DNA of 64,000 bases from Saccharibacillus brassicae. Its GTDB lineage: Bacteria > Bacillota > Bacilli > Paenibacillales > Paenibacillaceae. The notes beneath the pieces are model-generated. The model saw nothing but the letters and a program-made list of their open reading frames with translations, was not told the DNA's origin and did no database searches. Each line of letters starts with the position of its first letter. Positions within the stretch are counted from its first letter, which is position 1. The stretch is taken from positions 558,001-622,000 of the forward strand of contig NZ_CP041217.1 of the NCBI RefSeq assembly GCF_006542275.1, written 5' to 3'. The translations under genes and the position numbers were made by a program. This document shows positions 47,858 through 55,780 of this stretch, one piece after another.

Positions 47858-48820
47858 CTATCCTTTTAAACACCTCCTCATAGCATGTCTAAGATTCGAA
47901 GCATCTCGATTAAATTGTGTAATGAGGGGATAAAAATCGGAACGGATACCTTCTATATATATTTTTGAGGATATCGCTGCTAATGTACCGGAAGGGCTTA
48001 AATCTAGGAATATATAATCTTGATTTCGGTCCAGCTTTTCCATTGCTTCGTTCAATCGCATAGGTTCACGAATTGCCTGCCACATCAAATAAGCATCCAC
48101 GTCTATACATTCCCCTCCTACTGCTGTAGACAGCAAAGGGACTGTGGGTGCTTTGTAGGTCAGACTTTGTAGATGGTTCATATAGGCGGCTTTTATCGGT
48201 TCAAGCTGCACTGTATGAAATCCATAAGAGACCGGAAGCCTCTGATTAATGATACGATTGGAGTTAAGCCAACTTTCTGCAGAAGATAAGCTGGTTTCTT
48301 CCCCTGCGATTACAAAATGACCATCGTAATTGACAGCTACAAGGCTGCACGTCGTATGAAGCTGAGGAGAAGAATCATATAAATCTGCATTCGAAAATAT
48401 TGTTGTCATCCCCCCTTTCTTGCAAAAAGATTCAATCAATTTTGATTGAATAATAATACTTTCTAACACAGCTTCTGCCTCAACCGCGTCGGTGACAGCA
48501 GCAGATACATACTCACCTAAGCTCATACCTAGCAATAAATCTGGTTCTATTCCTTCTTCTATTAATGCGCGCGCAAGAGAATATTGGATTATGAATATAG
48601 CTGGATGCATATATGTAAGATCGTGAAGATCTGTTAGCGAAGATCCACGATCGCCATATAAACGGTTTACAACTGATAAGCCTGTAATACTCGAAACAAC
48701 GGAGTCCAAACGGTTCATCCAAGAGCGAAATACAGGATATGTGTTGTATAACTCAAGCCCCATTTGGCGGTATTGAGTACCTTGCCCACCAAACATAAAT
48801 ACTACGGTTTTTTTATCTAT
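47858..48820 (-). CDS. Discrete acyltransferase-like protein, possibly an acyl hydrolase; ATA at the expected start
   Basis: The fold is that of malonyl-CoA:ACP transacylase. From the first ATG (48796) it reads MFGGQGTQYRQMG, but family members have about 8 more residues. These are encoded upstream (IDKKTVVF) in the same frame. A strong AAGGAGG lies 8 bp before ATA at 48820, so that codon is the likely start or a misread ATG. The active-site motif is GMSLGE (Ser92, Met for the usual His) and the His is in GFHTVQLEP (His194), numbered from 48796. The arginine that binds malonyl carboxylate in the QxxRG-like region is missing (IIIQSKLIES). PedC-like trans-AT family proteins that have lost this residue act as acyl hydrolases clearing stalled chains, so proofreading is a plausible role. 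The partial AT at 1-192 looks like the true malonyl loader. Confidence 0.82.
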   Translation of the reverse strand: MDKKTVVFMFGGQGTQYRQMGLELYNTYPVFRSWMNRLDSVVSSITGLSVVNRLYGDRGSSLTDLHDLTYMHPAIFIIQYSLARALIEEGIEPDLLLGMSLGEYVSAAVTDAVEAEAVLESIIIQSKLIESFCKKGGMTTIFSNADLYDSSPQLHTTCSLVAVNYDGHFVIAGEETSLSSAESWLNSNRIINQRLPVSYGFHTVQLEPIKAAYMNHLQSLTYKAPTVPLLSTAVGGECIDVDAYLMWQAIREPMRLNEAMEKLDRNQDYIFLDLSPSGTLAAISSKIYIEGIRSDFYPLITQFNRDASNLRHAMRRCLKG

Positions 48821-48869
48821 TGAAATAACCTCCTTATCTACCTAAAACATAAATATCATTAATTCATAT

Positions 48870-48905
48870 AAAAAAGGCTCTTTCATTTTATTCAATGAAA
48901 AGAGC
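48870..48905 (-). terminator. Intrinsic terminator overlapping the end of the PPTase gene
   Basis: On the minus strand GCTCTTTTCATT and AATGAAAGAGC form an 11-bp stem with one bulge and a 6-nt loop, followed by CTTTTTT. The stem includes the PPTase stop codon. Being inside the presumed operon, it would block expression of all downstream genes unless antitermination occurs. Confidence 0.65.
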
Positions 48906-49614
48906 AGATCGCTTGCGTTTTTGAGATTAAATAATTTAGCATTTTTAAATCGATAAGTGTGCGCTTTGGATGCACAATAGAAACTATATAATCACCTGCT
49001 TGAAAAGACGTTGCCTTAAACTGTGAAAAGTTCGTATATTCACTTGAGGCATAACTCGAATGTAGGTGTATCTTTTCGATTTCAAAAACTTGAGGCGGCG
49101 TCGTAAAGCCAGTCTTCAGTATTTTAGAAAGTGCTTCTTTAGCTGTCCACATCAAGTATAAAGCCGCAGTGGAATTCATACTTAACGTTTGGATAAGGTT
49201 TCTTTCTTTTTGCGTTAATACGGATTCGATTACTTCAGATTCTTCCGATATTTTTTCTATGTCGATTCCCATAGAGCATCCTTCAGAGAAAGCAATTGCC
49301 GCTCCGATATCGTTAGAATGCGTTATGCTGACTTGAACGTTTGAACATAAAGTGGCAACCACAATCGGTTGTTGAAAAATACCTCTTCTTATTAAAATTC
49401 TTTTAAGATTCTCAATATCCGAATAAGATTGAATCGCTTTTTTTGCACATAACCTTCCCAGCAAGAAGCTTTTTCTTCTCTTTTCCACTTGAAGACCGGC
49501 ATAATAACTTAATTCTTCTTCTTGCAAGTAATCGACAATTTCTTCAAAAGGCGAGTCGGCTACGAATCGGGTAATACATATGCTTGCTTTTAAACTTTCA
49601 TTCAATTCACTCAT
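48892..49614 (-). CDS. Sfp-type 4'-phosphopantetheinyl transferase
   Basis: ATG 49614 (MSELNES) is preferred; an in-frame start at 49671 would add 19 hydrophobic residues not expected in the family. The 240-residue protein has the Sfp landmarks: KRRKSFLLGRLCAKKA, SITHSNDIGAAI, the Mg-binding GIDIEKI, and WTAKEALSKIL. It transfers phosphopantetheine from CoA to the serine of ACP and PCP domains, activating the roughly eleven carrier domains encoded downstream. Its place near the front of the operon ensures early supply of active carriers. The substrate range is presumably broad, as in Sfp. Confidence 0.92.
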   Translation of the reverse strand: MSELNESLKASICITRFVADSPFEEIVDYLQEEELSYYAGLQVEKRRKSFLLGRLCAKKAIQSYSDIENLKRILIRRGIFQQPIVVATLCSNVQVSITHSNDIGAAIAFSEGCSMGIDIEKISEESEVIESVLTQKERNLIQTLSMNSTAALYLMWTAKEALSKILKTGFTTPPQVFEIEKIHLHSSYASSEYTNFSQFKATSFQAGDYIVSIVHPKRTLIDLKMLNYLISKTQAICSFH

Positions 49615-49671
49615 CCCTATTTCTTCTAAATAAAAACAAATAGAAAAGCTTCTCAAGTCAAATACCACCAA

Positions 49672-49859
49672 TCCGACTTATTGATTAATCTGAGCATTTT
49701 TTTTGTAAAAAACACCAATTATATGAATATGGACATAGCTTCGCCCAGTCGTCTATATTTAACATATACACTACTTAAATATCATATGACAACAGAGCCG
49801 TACCAACGTACCGAAGCAACGATTAGTGCACTCTGAATTTTTGATGTTATGCTATGATT
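49672..49859 (-). promoter_or_regulatory. Leader between loaP and the PPTase gene; candidate LoaP RNA target
   Basis: This 188-bp gap has no gene. On the minus strand a region around 49798-49813 reads CGGTAC-GTTG-GTACGG, an imperfect hairpin with one mismatch. A GCTTCG beside it is complementary to CGAAGC about 70 nt downstream. LoaP proteins act on RNA hairpins in the 5' leaders of long polyketide operons, and this is where such an element would be expected. The match to a known LoaP target was not tested. Confidence 0.4.
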
Positions 49860-50441
49860 TTATTTTTCCGATAATTCGATACCCACATCCAAATTTTTTT
49901 CTTCCCCCATGAAATTCAAAACAATTCTGGCTCGACCTTTACGACTATCAATTTTTTTAATAAGCGTTTCTTTACCTTTTAAAGGTCCGCTGATTACTTT
50001 TATTTGTGCATCTTTTATGTATAAATTTGATCGTTCAATAACTCCCTCCTCATTTATAAGTTGTGAAAGTAAAATCATATCTTTTTTTTCGATTATAGAA
50101 AATAGATTCTCCCTCCTCATCCCCTCTTCCATAATATCCTCTTTAGATATATTATTCCTTTTTACCCCTTTGTCAACAGAATTATTGATATTGTTTAATA
50201 ATCGATAACAACCGGGTATTTGTTTGAGATCGTAGTAAATTTCTAAGTTTATTTGACCGTATAAAAGTACGTATCCGGGAAACATAACCTTGCAAACCTC
50301 ATTAGACCGACCTAGTTTTCGTTCTGTTAATTTTCTTTTCGGTACAACTGCATGAAGTTTGGATTTTTCAAAATAATTATTAATTAACGATCGTATGGTA
50401 TCTTCTTGTCCGGTTACAACGAATAATACATACCAATCCAT
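49860..50441 (-). CDS. loaP: LoaP-like NusG paralogue, processive antiterminator
   Basis: The 193-residue protein has an N-terminal NGN domain (MDWYVLFVVTGQEDTI...; VVPKRKLTERKLG; CKVMFPGYVLLYGQI; IPGCYRLLNN) and a C-terminal KOW domain (IKVISGPLKGKETLIKKID and RKGRARIVLNFMGEE). Core NusG is a separate housekeeping protein. Paralogues of this form beside large PKS operons are LoaP, which prevents termination in difficidin and macrolactin operons of Bacillus. It is the first gene of the cluster, followed by a leader and then more than 45 kb of co-directional genes with terminator-like hairpins in between. The start follows GAGGTG by about 9 bp. It is strongly AT-rich compared with the PKS genes. 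Confidence 0.87.
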   Translation of the reverse strand: MDWYVLFVVTGQEDTIRSLINNYFEKSKLHAVVPKRKLTERKLGRSNEVCKVMFPGYVLLYGQINLEIYYDLKQIPGCYRLLNNINNSVDKGVKRNNISKEDIMEEGMRRENLFSIIEKKDMILLSQLINEEGVIERSNLYIKDAQIKVISGPLKGKETLIKKIDSRKGRARIVLNFMGEEKNLDVGIELSEK

Positions 50442-50466
50442 GCTGACTCACACCTCAACTTTCAAT

Positions 50467-50496
50467 TTTATAATAACCTATGTATATTATAACCAA
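50467..50496 (-). promoter_or_regulatory. Candidate sigma-A promoter for loaP and the cluster
   Basis: On the minus strand TTGGTT (50491-50496) and TATAAA (50467-50472) are spaced by 18 bp, about 25 bp before the loaP start. An overlapping TATAAT occurs at 50486-50491. The surrounding DNA is very AT-rich, so such matches are common by chance. Confidence 0.4.
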
Positions 50497-51229
50497 AAAA
50501 ATTATTAGGTGTATACTTTTATTTAATGTTATTTATTACAAATTAATGTTTATTAAAATTATTTTTTAAAAAGATACTTCTCCAAACCCTATTCTTGATA
50601 AACCTTAATCCAAAAAATAGAAAACAAGCCATATCTCCGGTATCGTATTGTCGAGGCCCACACAAGGAGGAGAGCGGCTTGTACATTCAGTTCATCAAAG
50701 AGCTTGCCAATCTATAGAGGTTAAAGTCAAAGAACTGGAAAAACAGGAAGAAGGCTAGATGTGTCCATAGTGCTTCGAGCCTAATCCCGCTCATCTGTAT
50801 CGTGGGCAAAAAGTTAGCAAAAACATTGATCACCCTACGCCTGTTGATTAGGCGCTCTTTCCAATTCTCTATTCGAAATGCATAAAACAAAGGTCGCACT
50901 TTCCTCAAGTTGTAAGCATCACACTAATAAATCGAAAGGGAGCATTTCATAAAAAAACTCTAATAATTTAAACCCTGCTTAATCGGTTTTCAACAAAGAA
51001 ATGCATAAAAATAGTGCGAAAAACCAGTTATGACGACACCACGGCGATTTCACCATGTTCAAATTCCTGCAGTATTAGATACAAGCTGCTCAGCTAAGGT
51101 AGTCATTCGTTCAAACGTAGACTTCGTCGATATAAACCACTAATTATGCATAATTTTTACATAAATTACTGTTAGAAAAATATGACTGCTTTGAGCACCT
51201 TTTAAAGGCAAATGCACCAGCTTCAAGTT
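50497..51229. other. Gene-poor AT-rich stretch upstream of the cluster
   Basis: No reading frame here shows recognisable protein features; those present are short and lack coding character. The sequence lies between the cluster promoter and a decayed transposase and may contain further worn mobile-element DNA, but I could not identify it. Confidence 0.4.
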
Positions 51230-51925
51230 ACTTGTGGGGCTGGACCCAGTATCCAAACAACCGATTCAAGTCGTAGAAACCCTAGCTTCCCATCACGATG
51301 AGATCATTGGTAAAAAGTTGGCAAAACGCGAACTTCACGTTAAGGATAGACTCCATAGATAGAAAAATCGATGTTTCGACAGATATGTTTCCGAAAGCCA
51401 ACCATTTGTTAGGAAGCTAAAAGACAACGTGTAAATAACCGCTAGGCGCGGATTACAGCGGATCACAGATCCGTCTTCACCCATAAGTTAACACTTTACC
51501 TCTTTGCTCAGTAAGACACAGTGCCGAAGCAAAAAAGACATTGAGCGATGATTTTTTCAGGACAATGAGGTCTGGAATTCGGATGACGACGAATCGTAAG
51601 GACTTTACCGGCGAGCAAATTGTCGAAATGTACCGGACGCGCTGGTGCATTGAAGTCTTTTACATTGGATCAACTAGCATCTTAGCATGCCGATCATGTT
51701 TGGTCGTACGCTAACCGTAGTATACGGACAGTTGTATACCACTTTGATCGTGTACATGCTGTTGCGGAGCGTATTTCCCCACTTTTTAGAATGCTGGAAA
51801 GTAGACCTGCTCACCTTTGCCCTCTTTTCGCCTCTGCTTCAGCTAGACCACTTCCAAAAAAAATTGGAAGGAACGAACACCAAAATTAAGCTGCTCAAAC
51901 ACGGAACGTACGGTTAACGAAATAC
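51230..51925 (+). pseudogene. Decayed IS4-family transposase
   Basis: Translated pieces in shifting frames match the order of an IS4-type DDE transposase. FDRYVSESQPFVRKLKDN lies near 51370, MTTNRKDFTGEQIVEMYRTRWCIEVFY near 51580-51663 (the Y-x2-R...E catalytic region), and after a frameshift WIN-stop-HLSMPIMFGRTLTVVYGQLYTTLIVYMLLR near 51667-51765. At least two in-frame stops and a frameshift make it non-functional. No clear terminal inverted repeats were found. It marks old transposition at the upstream edge of the cluster. Confidence 0.7.
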
Positions 51926-52193
51926 GACTCATTTTATACAACAAATTTAATTTGAAACGCTTTAAAACAAGCGAAGACGGCTTGCGGTGAAGAACCGGTT
52001 TTCTGAAATATCCTTGTCAGGTTATAATGTTCATTTCAAGGAATAGTAAACTCTTAGTCTTTAAATACATATTATTTACTGGATACTTATGCAGTATATA
52101 AGGAAAGAAGCTGACACTTATAAATTCGTGTTATCGCTTATTAGAGTAAAATTAGAATATATGGAACTCAATGATTTATATTTCACCTACTTA

Positions 52194-52225
52194 AACACCA
52201 AGCACATAATATGCTTGGTGTTTTG
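52194..52225 (+). terminator. Hairpin with T-run before radC
   Basis: CACCAAGCA (52196-52204) and TGCTTGGTG (52212-52220) form a stem extended by A-T pairs, followed by TTTTGTTTG. It looks like an intrinsic terminator of a former gene or a small RNA; no intact gene precedes it. Confidence 0.55.
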
Positions 52226-52263
52226 TTTGTCAAATTATATATTCGATTCGATGGAGGAAAAAA

Positions 52264-52872
52264 ATGAAATCTCATTCAAATGATAATCTTAAGCACCTAA
52301 TTGCTCAGTCGCTTCGAGAGCAAGAAGATAGTTATACCATTCAGCAGCTCTTCAACCAGTTCCCTACAAAGACAGAGCTTTTAAATGCTACTGAACAACA
52401 GCTGGTTACGATCAAAGGTATTGGTGCAGGAAAAGCCCGTCAAATCACTGCTATGTTGAAATTAGCTACCGTGCTGGCAGCTCCAACCCATAATCCAACC
52501 GCGATTCGAAGTCCTCAAGATGTATTTGATCTTCTCTCCTCTGAATACAAGCATGCTACAAAAGAAAGCTTCATCTGCCTTTTCTTGAACACAAAAAATC
52601 GACTGATCTTCAAAGAAGTGATCTCTATAGGCAATCTGAATTCAGCAATCGTACATCCTCGTGAAGTATTCCAAGCGGCAATCAAACGCTGCAGTGCTTC
52701 GCTGATCTGTGCACACAATCACCCTAGCGGAGATCCGGAACCTTCCTTTGAAGATGTGAAGATGACCAAGCGCCTTGTCGATGCTGGTAAGATCATCGGT
52801 ATAGAGGTGCTTGATCATGTCATCATTGGTGACCACCAATTTTATAGCCTGAAAGAACACGGACATATTTAA
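52264..52872 (+). CDS. radC: RadC-family JAB-domain protein
   Basis: The 202-residue protein has an N-terminal UPF0758-type region with a helix-hairpin-helix (IKGIGAGKARQI, about residues 57-68). The C-terminal JAB/MPN metallo-domain carries the HNHPSGDPEPSFED metal motif. It is slightly shorter than chromosomal RadC (about 220-230 aa). The start follows GGAGG by about 7 bp. RadC-like proteins are common on prophages and integrative elements, and this copy lies in AT-rich mobile DNA. Despite the name, a role in DNA repair is unproven; peptidase or nuclease-like roles have been proposed. Confidence 0.88.
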   Translation: MKSHSNDNLKHLIAQSLREQEDSYTIQQLFNQFPTKTELLNATEQQLVTIKGIGAGKARQITAMLKLATVLAAPTHNPTAIRSPQDVFDLLSSEYKHATKESFICLFLNTKNRLIFKEVISIGNLNSAIVHPREVFQAAIKRCSASLICAHNHPSGDPEPSFEDVKMTKRLVDAGKIIGIEVLDHVIIGDHQFYSLKEHGHI

Positions 52873-53050
52873 CTCGCCGAAATGGAAATCCAATTCCCAA
52901 AATTTAATTAGCCCATTATGTATTTGATGCTTTTATTCGTGTTCTTAGTGCCAACTGTATCACTTCGCTACTATAACCATGCATTACTTCACTATAGTCC
53001 GTTGAGGCTTTCTGGAAAAAAATCTATCGTTTGGAGTGGGAGGAGGCATA

Positions 53051-53194
53051 ATGGATAGCATTCAGACGATTGGAGAAAGCATTCGATTTCTAAGGCAGCA
53101 AAACGGTCTAAGCCAAGAGCAGCTTGCTCTTGTAATCCATTTTTTCTTTGGCATTCATATCAATGCTCCCTATCTAAGATTTCAACTCGATTAA
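53051..53194 (+). pseudogene. Truncated XRE-type helix-turn-helix protein (47 aa)
   Basis: Behind a strong GGGAGGAGG, the frame begins MDSIQTIGESIRFLRQQNGLSQEQLALVI, the first half of a Cro/C1-type HTH (helix 1, turn and the start of helix 2). It then runs into unrelated residues (HFFFGIHINAPYLRFQLD) and stops. The recognition helix is missing, so it should not bind DNA normally. It is best read as a gene cut by a deletion or insertion at about 53138. Confidence 0.6.
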
Positions 53195-53221
53195 TTTAAA
53201 ATAGATTTGATTAGAACAAAT

Positions 53222-53248
53222 AAGGATAGGAGTTATTCCCCTACCCTT
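53222..53248 (-). terminator. Terminator after the capsid gene
   Basis: AAGGATAGG (53222-53230) and CCTACCCTT (53240-53248) pair over 9 bp with one G-U wobble on the minus strand, followed by ATTTGTTC. It lies 25 bp beyond the major capsid stop codon. Confidence 0.45.
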
Positions 53249-53272
53249 GTCTGTCTACTACTGGATTCTATT

Positions 53273-54184
53273 TTATTTACTTGCCGTACGAGCACCAGAA
53301 GCGATTGTGAGTTTAGATACTGCTTTGTCACTCATTACGCGTAGAGTGGCTTCAGCAACTACAAAACCGCCTTCAGCGTCACCAGTTTTAGCAAGTGGTT
53401 CGAAGTGTGGTGCGCGTAGATAATCAACGAACAGATAATCTGCATTGGCGAATGTAATTGCATTTGCACCAGCGCTACGATCAACAAGAAAATTCACTGT
53501 ACCATAATTTGTTTGAAGCTGATCTACTTTCATACCATAAGTATTTGCGCCGAATGGAGCATCTACGTTGTGAGAATAAGAAGTACGATTAACAAAGATT
53601 TCGTCTACCGCTTCTTTCATATCTGCATTAAGAATCGCTACAACGTCTCCTGTATTTGTTCCATTGTTATAAAGCACACGGACTGCATCTTTAATTGCTT
53701 GTTCTGTAACAGTAGCATTAGTGATAATACCAGCAGCAGGAACCCAGTTCTCAAGTCCACGCATAGTTCTTGGCTGACCGTTAGAGCCGTCATTGAATGT
53801 ACCAGAAATCAGTTTTTGATTCATTGCTACTTTAAGTTCTTTTAAGCGCATTTGAATTTCTTGGCTAAGAATACCATTCTCGATAGCTTGTGCTGTGCCT
53901 GTAACCTTGCTTGCCTTTGAGAAGATTTCAAGCGCGTTATTAAGCTCTCTACGACCGCTGAATACTGTTCCAATTGGGTCTTCACCTTCTGGCTTACCAG
54001 CAGCGTTAGAAGTGTCTAAAGCGTATTCTAACCACGTTTGAATGCGTCCTTGCGCTTTACCTACTTGTCCACGAGCCGTTAGCATAGAAAGCAACGGAGC
54101 ATCTTGAATGCCTACCAGGGCGATCTCGTTTACCAGTGAAATAGATTGTGCTGAAGTGAAGTTATTACTTGTGAATGTTGCCAT
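53273..54184 (-). CDS. Phage major capsid protein (SU10/DUF5309-type)
   Basis: The 303-residue protein reads like SU10-type major capsid proteins: N-terminal FTSAQSISLVNEIALVGIQDAPLLSML, a central HK97-fold core, and a C-terminal segment (TGDAEGGFVVAEATLRVMSDKAVSKL) typical of these shells. It would form the icosahedral head. It is preceded on the same strand by a scaffold-like protein with a 45-bp gap. No terminase, portal or tail genes accompany it in the window, so it is a prophage remnant or part of a minimal element. The start ATG follows an AAAGGAG site. Confidence 0.8.
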   Translation of the reverse strand: MATFTSNNFTSAQSISLVNEIALVGIQDAPLLSMLTARGQVGKAQGRIQTWLEYALDTSNAAGKPEGEDPIGTVFSGRRELNNALEIFSKASKVTGTAQAIENGILSQEIQMRLKELKVAMNQKLISGTFNDGSNGQPRTMRGLENWVPAAGIITNATVTEQAIKDAVRVLYNNGTNTGDVVAILNADMKEAVDEIFVNRTSYSHNVDAPFGANTYGMKVDQLQTNYGTVNFLVDRSAGANAITFANADYLFVDYLRAPHFEPLAKTGDAEGGFVVAEATLRVMSDKAVSKLTIASGARTASK

Positions 54185-54229
54185 GTTTAAATCAATCTCC
54201 TTTAAGTTTGTTTTAGTTTAGTTGTTGTC

Positions 54230-54721
54230 TTAATTTCTATTGAATGCTTGCTGTAGTTTGGAACCAATCATACCCAGAACATCACTCTTGCTTGAGGCAC
54301 TCTCATAAGGGGTTTGACTCTTATGATCTTCTGGTTGATAAGAAGCATCTACTTTTCGAGGGTTTAAGATGTTAGTAATAGCTTGGATCGTTTCTTCTAC
54401 TGCCTCTACTGAATCAACCTTGATCAGATCAGCAAAGTCAGCATATCCAGCTTCTGTGAATGCAATCTTGATTTCCTTCTGTGCTAATGTTATTTCCCGT
54501 TCACTCAAAGCTTTCTCCTGTTCACTTGGTTCAGAAATAATCTTAGTTTTTAATTCATCACGTTCAGCGACAACAGGATTAAGAAACTCCTCTTCCCAAT
54601 TGTTCTTTGTCTGCTCGATCAAAGCATCAATTGTAGATTGCTGCTCAGGTGTGAACGTAACTTCTTTGGCTTGTTCTTGCTCTGTAGATTGTGCTTGTAC
54701 GTCTTCCATTTTTCTTTTCAT
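54230..54721 (-). CDS. Phage scaffolding protein
   Basis: The 163-residue, highly charged protein has a long predicted helix rich in Glu, Lys and Gln (about residues 20-85) and a C-terminal LGMIGSKLQQAFNRN-like tail. This is the usual form of capsid scaffold proteins (DUF4355-like). It lies directly before the major capsid gene, the standard position. It would guide procapsid assembly and then leave or be cleaved. ATG 54721 or the next ATG (54709) could be used. Confidence 0.68.
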   Translation of the reverse strand: MKRKMEDVQAQSTEQEQAKEVTFTPEQQSTIDALIEQTKNNWEEEFLNPVVAERDELKTKIISEPSEQEKALSEREITLAQKEIKIAFTEAGYADFADLIKVDSVEAVEETIQAITNILNPRKVDASYQPEDHKSQTPYESASSKSDVLGMIGSKLQQAFNRN

Positions 54722-54766
54722 CCTTTCAATAGTTTTACTTGTTGCTTACTTTGCTAATTTCTTAAC

Positions 54767-54797
54767 AAAAAAAGAGAAGCACCATAGAAGATGCTTC
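54767..54797 (-). terminator. Hairpin with T7 between the HU-like and scaffold genes
   Basis: GAAGCA and TGCTTC (54776-54781 / 54792-54797) form a 6-bp stem with a 10-nt loop; on the minus strand it is followed by TCTTTTTTT. It would end transcripts from the HU-like gene before the scaffold gene. Confidence 0.5.
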
Positions 54798-54881
54798 CCA
54801 ATGAACACTGATATAAATGAGTAAATATCAGAAACAAATTAAATATCAAAAACATCGACTTACTTGAAGGTTGACCAGACC

Positions 54882-54936
54882 TTCAATCAGATCACAAGAA
54901 TAATAAAGGGAGTATTGTTCTTATGATCTGATTGAA
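54882..54936. repeat. 19-bp inverted repeat (18/19 match)
   Basis: Arms TTCAATCAGATCACAAGAA (54882-54900) and its near-perfect inverse (54918-54936) enclose a 17-nt loop. A second small hairpin (GAAGGT / ACCTTC) directly precedes it at 54866-54884. It lies in a 370-bp gap between phage-like genes and has no T-tract, so it is more likely a protein-binding or processing site than a terminator. Confidence 0.6.
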
Positions 54937-55090
54937 ATGCTTGTCACTTTTGTTAAGAAATTAATAAAATTTTTAAAGGTGCTTATGTGGCTCCTTTGTA
55001 TAAGATTATCTTTTTGCAAAAAGTAGCGATTAAACATAGAGTTTCTAAGGGATTATTGCTGATTAGTGATTTTTCAATAGTTTCGCTAGT

Positions 55091-55360
55091 TTAAGCTTTT
55101 GCATCATCTTTACTCATACCTTGCTCAATAAGCTTAGTATATAGGGCTGGATTCTGTACTGTGCCTGCTTCAACTTGACGAGCTTCTAGTACACCAATAC
55201 CGTTCAGCTTAACGTTTTTACCGGATACTAGAGTTTCAAAGATTACGTCTGCAAGTGCATTTACTACTTCTTCTGATTGACCTTTGTTTAAAAGTTCCGT
55301 TCGCTCTGCTAATGTCCGTGCTAGTTCTTTCGTATTTACTGTTTCATTTACTTTAGTCAT
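55091..55360 (-). CDS. HU-like DNA-binding protein, phage type
   Basis: The 89-residue protein follows the HU/IHF pattern: ELARTLAERTELLNKGQSEEVVNALADVIFETLVSGKNVKLNGIGVLEARQVEAG. It has the two N-terminal helices and the beta-strand start (VKLNGIGVLE), but after that it lacks the normal DNA-wrapping arm and diverges. The start is behind an AGGGAGA site. It is on the same strand as the scaffold and capsid genes. It may bind or compact phage DNA; loss of the arm suggests altered DNA contact. Confidence 0.62.
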   Translation of the reverse strand: MTKVNETVNTKELARTLAERTELLNKGQSEEVVNALADVIFETLVSGKNVKLNGIGVLEARQVEAGTVQNPALYTKLIEQGMSKDDAKA

Positions 55361-55520
55361 TGTTTGTGTATCTCCCTTTGTGGTTAGTTTTTTTAGTAGG
55401 ATCGGCTTGATTTAGCCTCTCCCTTTAGTATGATCATCTTTTCCTAAAAATGAACGATTTTTCTTAGGCTTTATAAGGGAAAATCGAGAAAAACTTATTT
55501 TACAATAGTTTTCCTAAATT

Positions 55521-55731
55521 TTATTTGGTATTTTTCTTATTGTGATAATAGCCTTTGTTTTTCTCGTTTTTTATTCTTTTAGCGCAATCATCACAATACA
55601 TCTTCCCTCTAATAGAAGGGATTTCTTTACCACAATTCTGACAAGCGGTACGAGTATCAAGGTTATCTTTTAGATTATTAACGATGATATCCCCGAATGC
55701 TTCCCACAGAGTTTCTTTACGTGAGGAGAAG
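55521..55731 (-). pseudogene. Headless zinc-ribbon protein fragment
   Basis: An open minus-strand frame encodes ETLWEAFGDIIVNNLKDNL, then a zinc ribbon (CQNCGKEIPSIRGKMYCDDC, two C-x2-C knuckles) and a Lys/Asn-rich tail ending at the stop at 55521. No ATG, GTG or TTG with a ribosome site precedes it, and its upstream part is overlapped by the divergent gene starting at 55781. It looks like the C-terminal remnant of a phage or regulator gene cut when that gene arrived. Confidence 0.45.
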
Positions 55732-55780
55732 GAGAAAGGGATTTTGTGGAGAATTAGTATTTGTAAAGGAGAGTGACAAA

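Noticed and set aside
50687-50908. 73-aa minus-strand frame upstream of the cluster
   Set aside because: No recognisable motif; probably noise in worn mobile-element DNA.
52089-52283. 64-aa plus-strand frame before radC
   Set aside because: It reads straight through a strong hairpin and overlaps the radC ribosome site.
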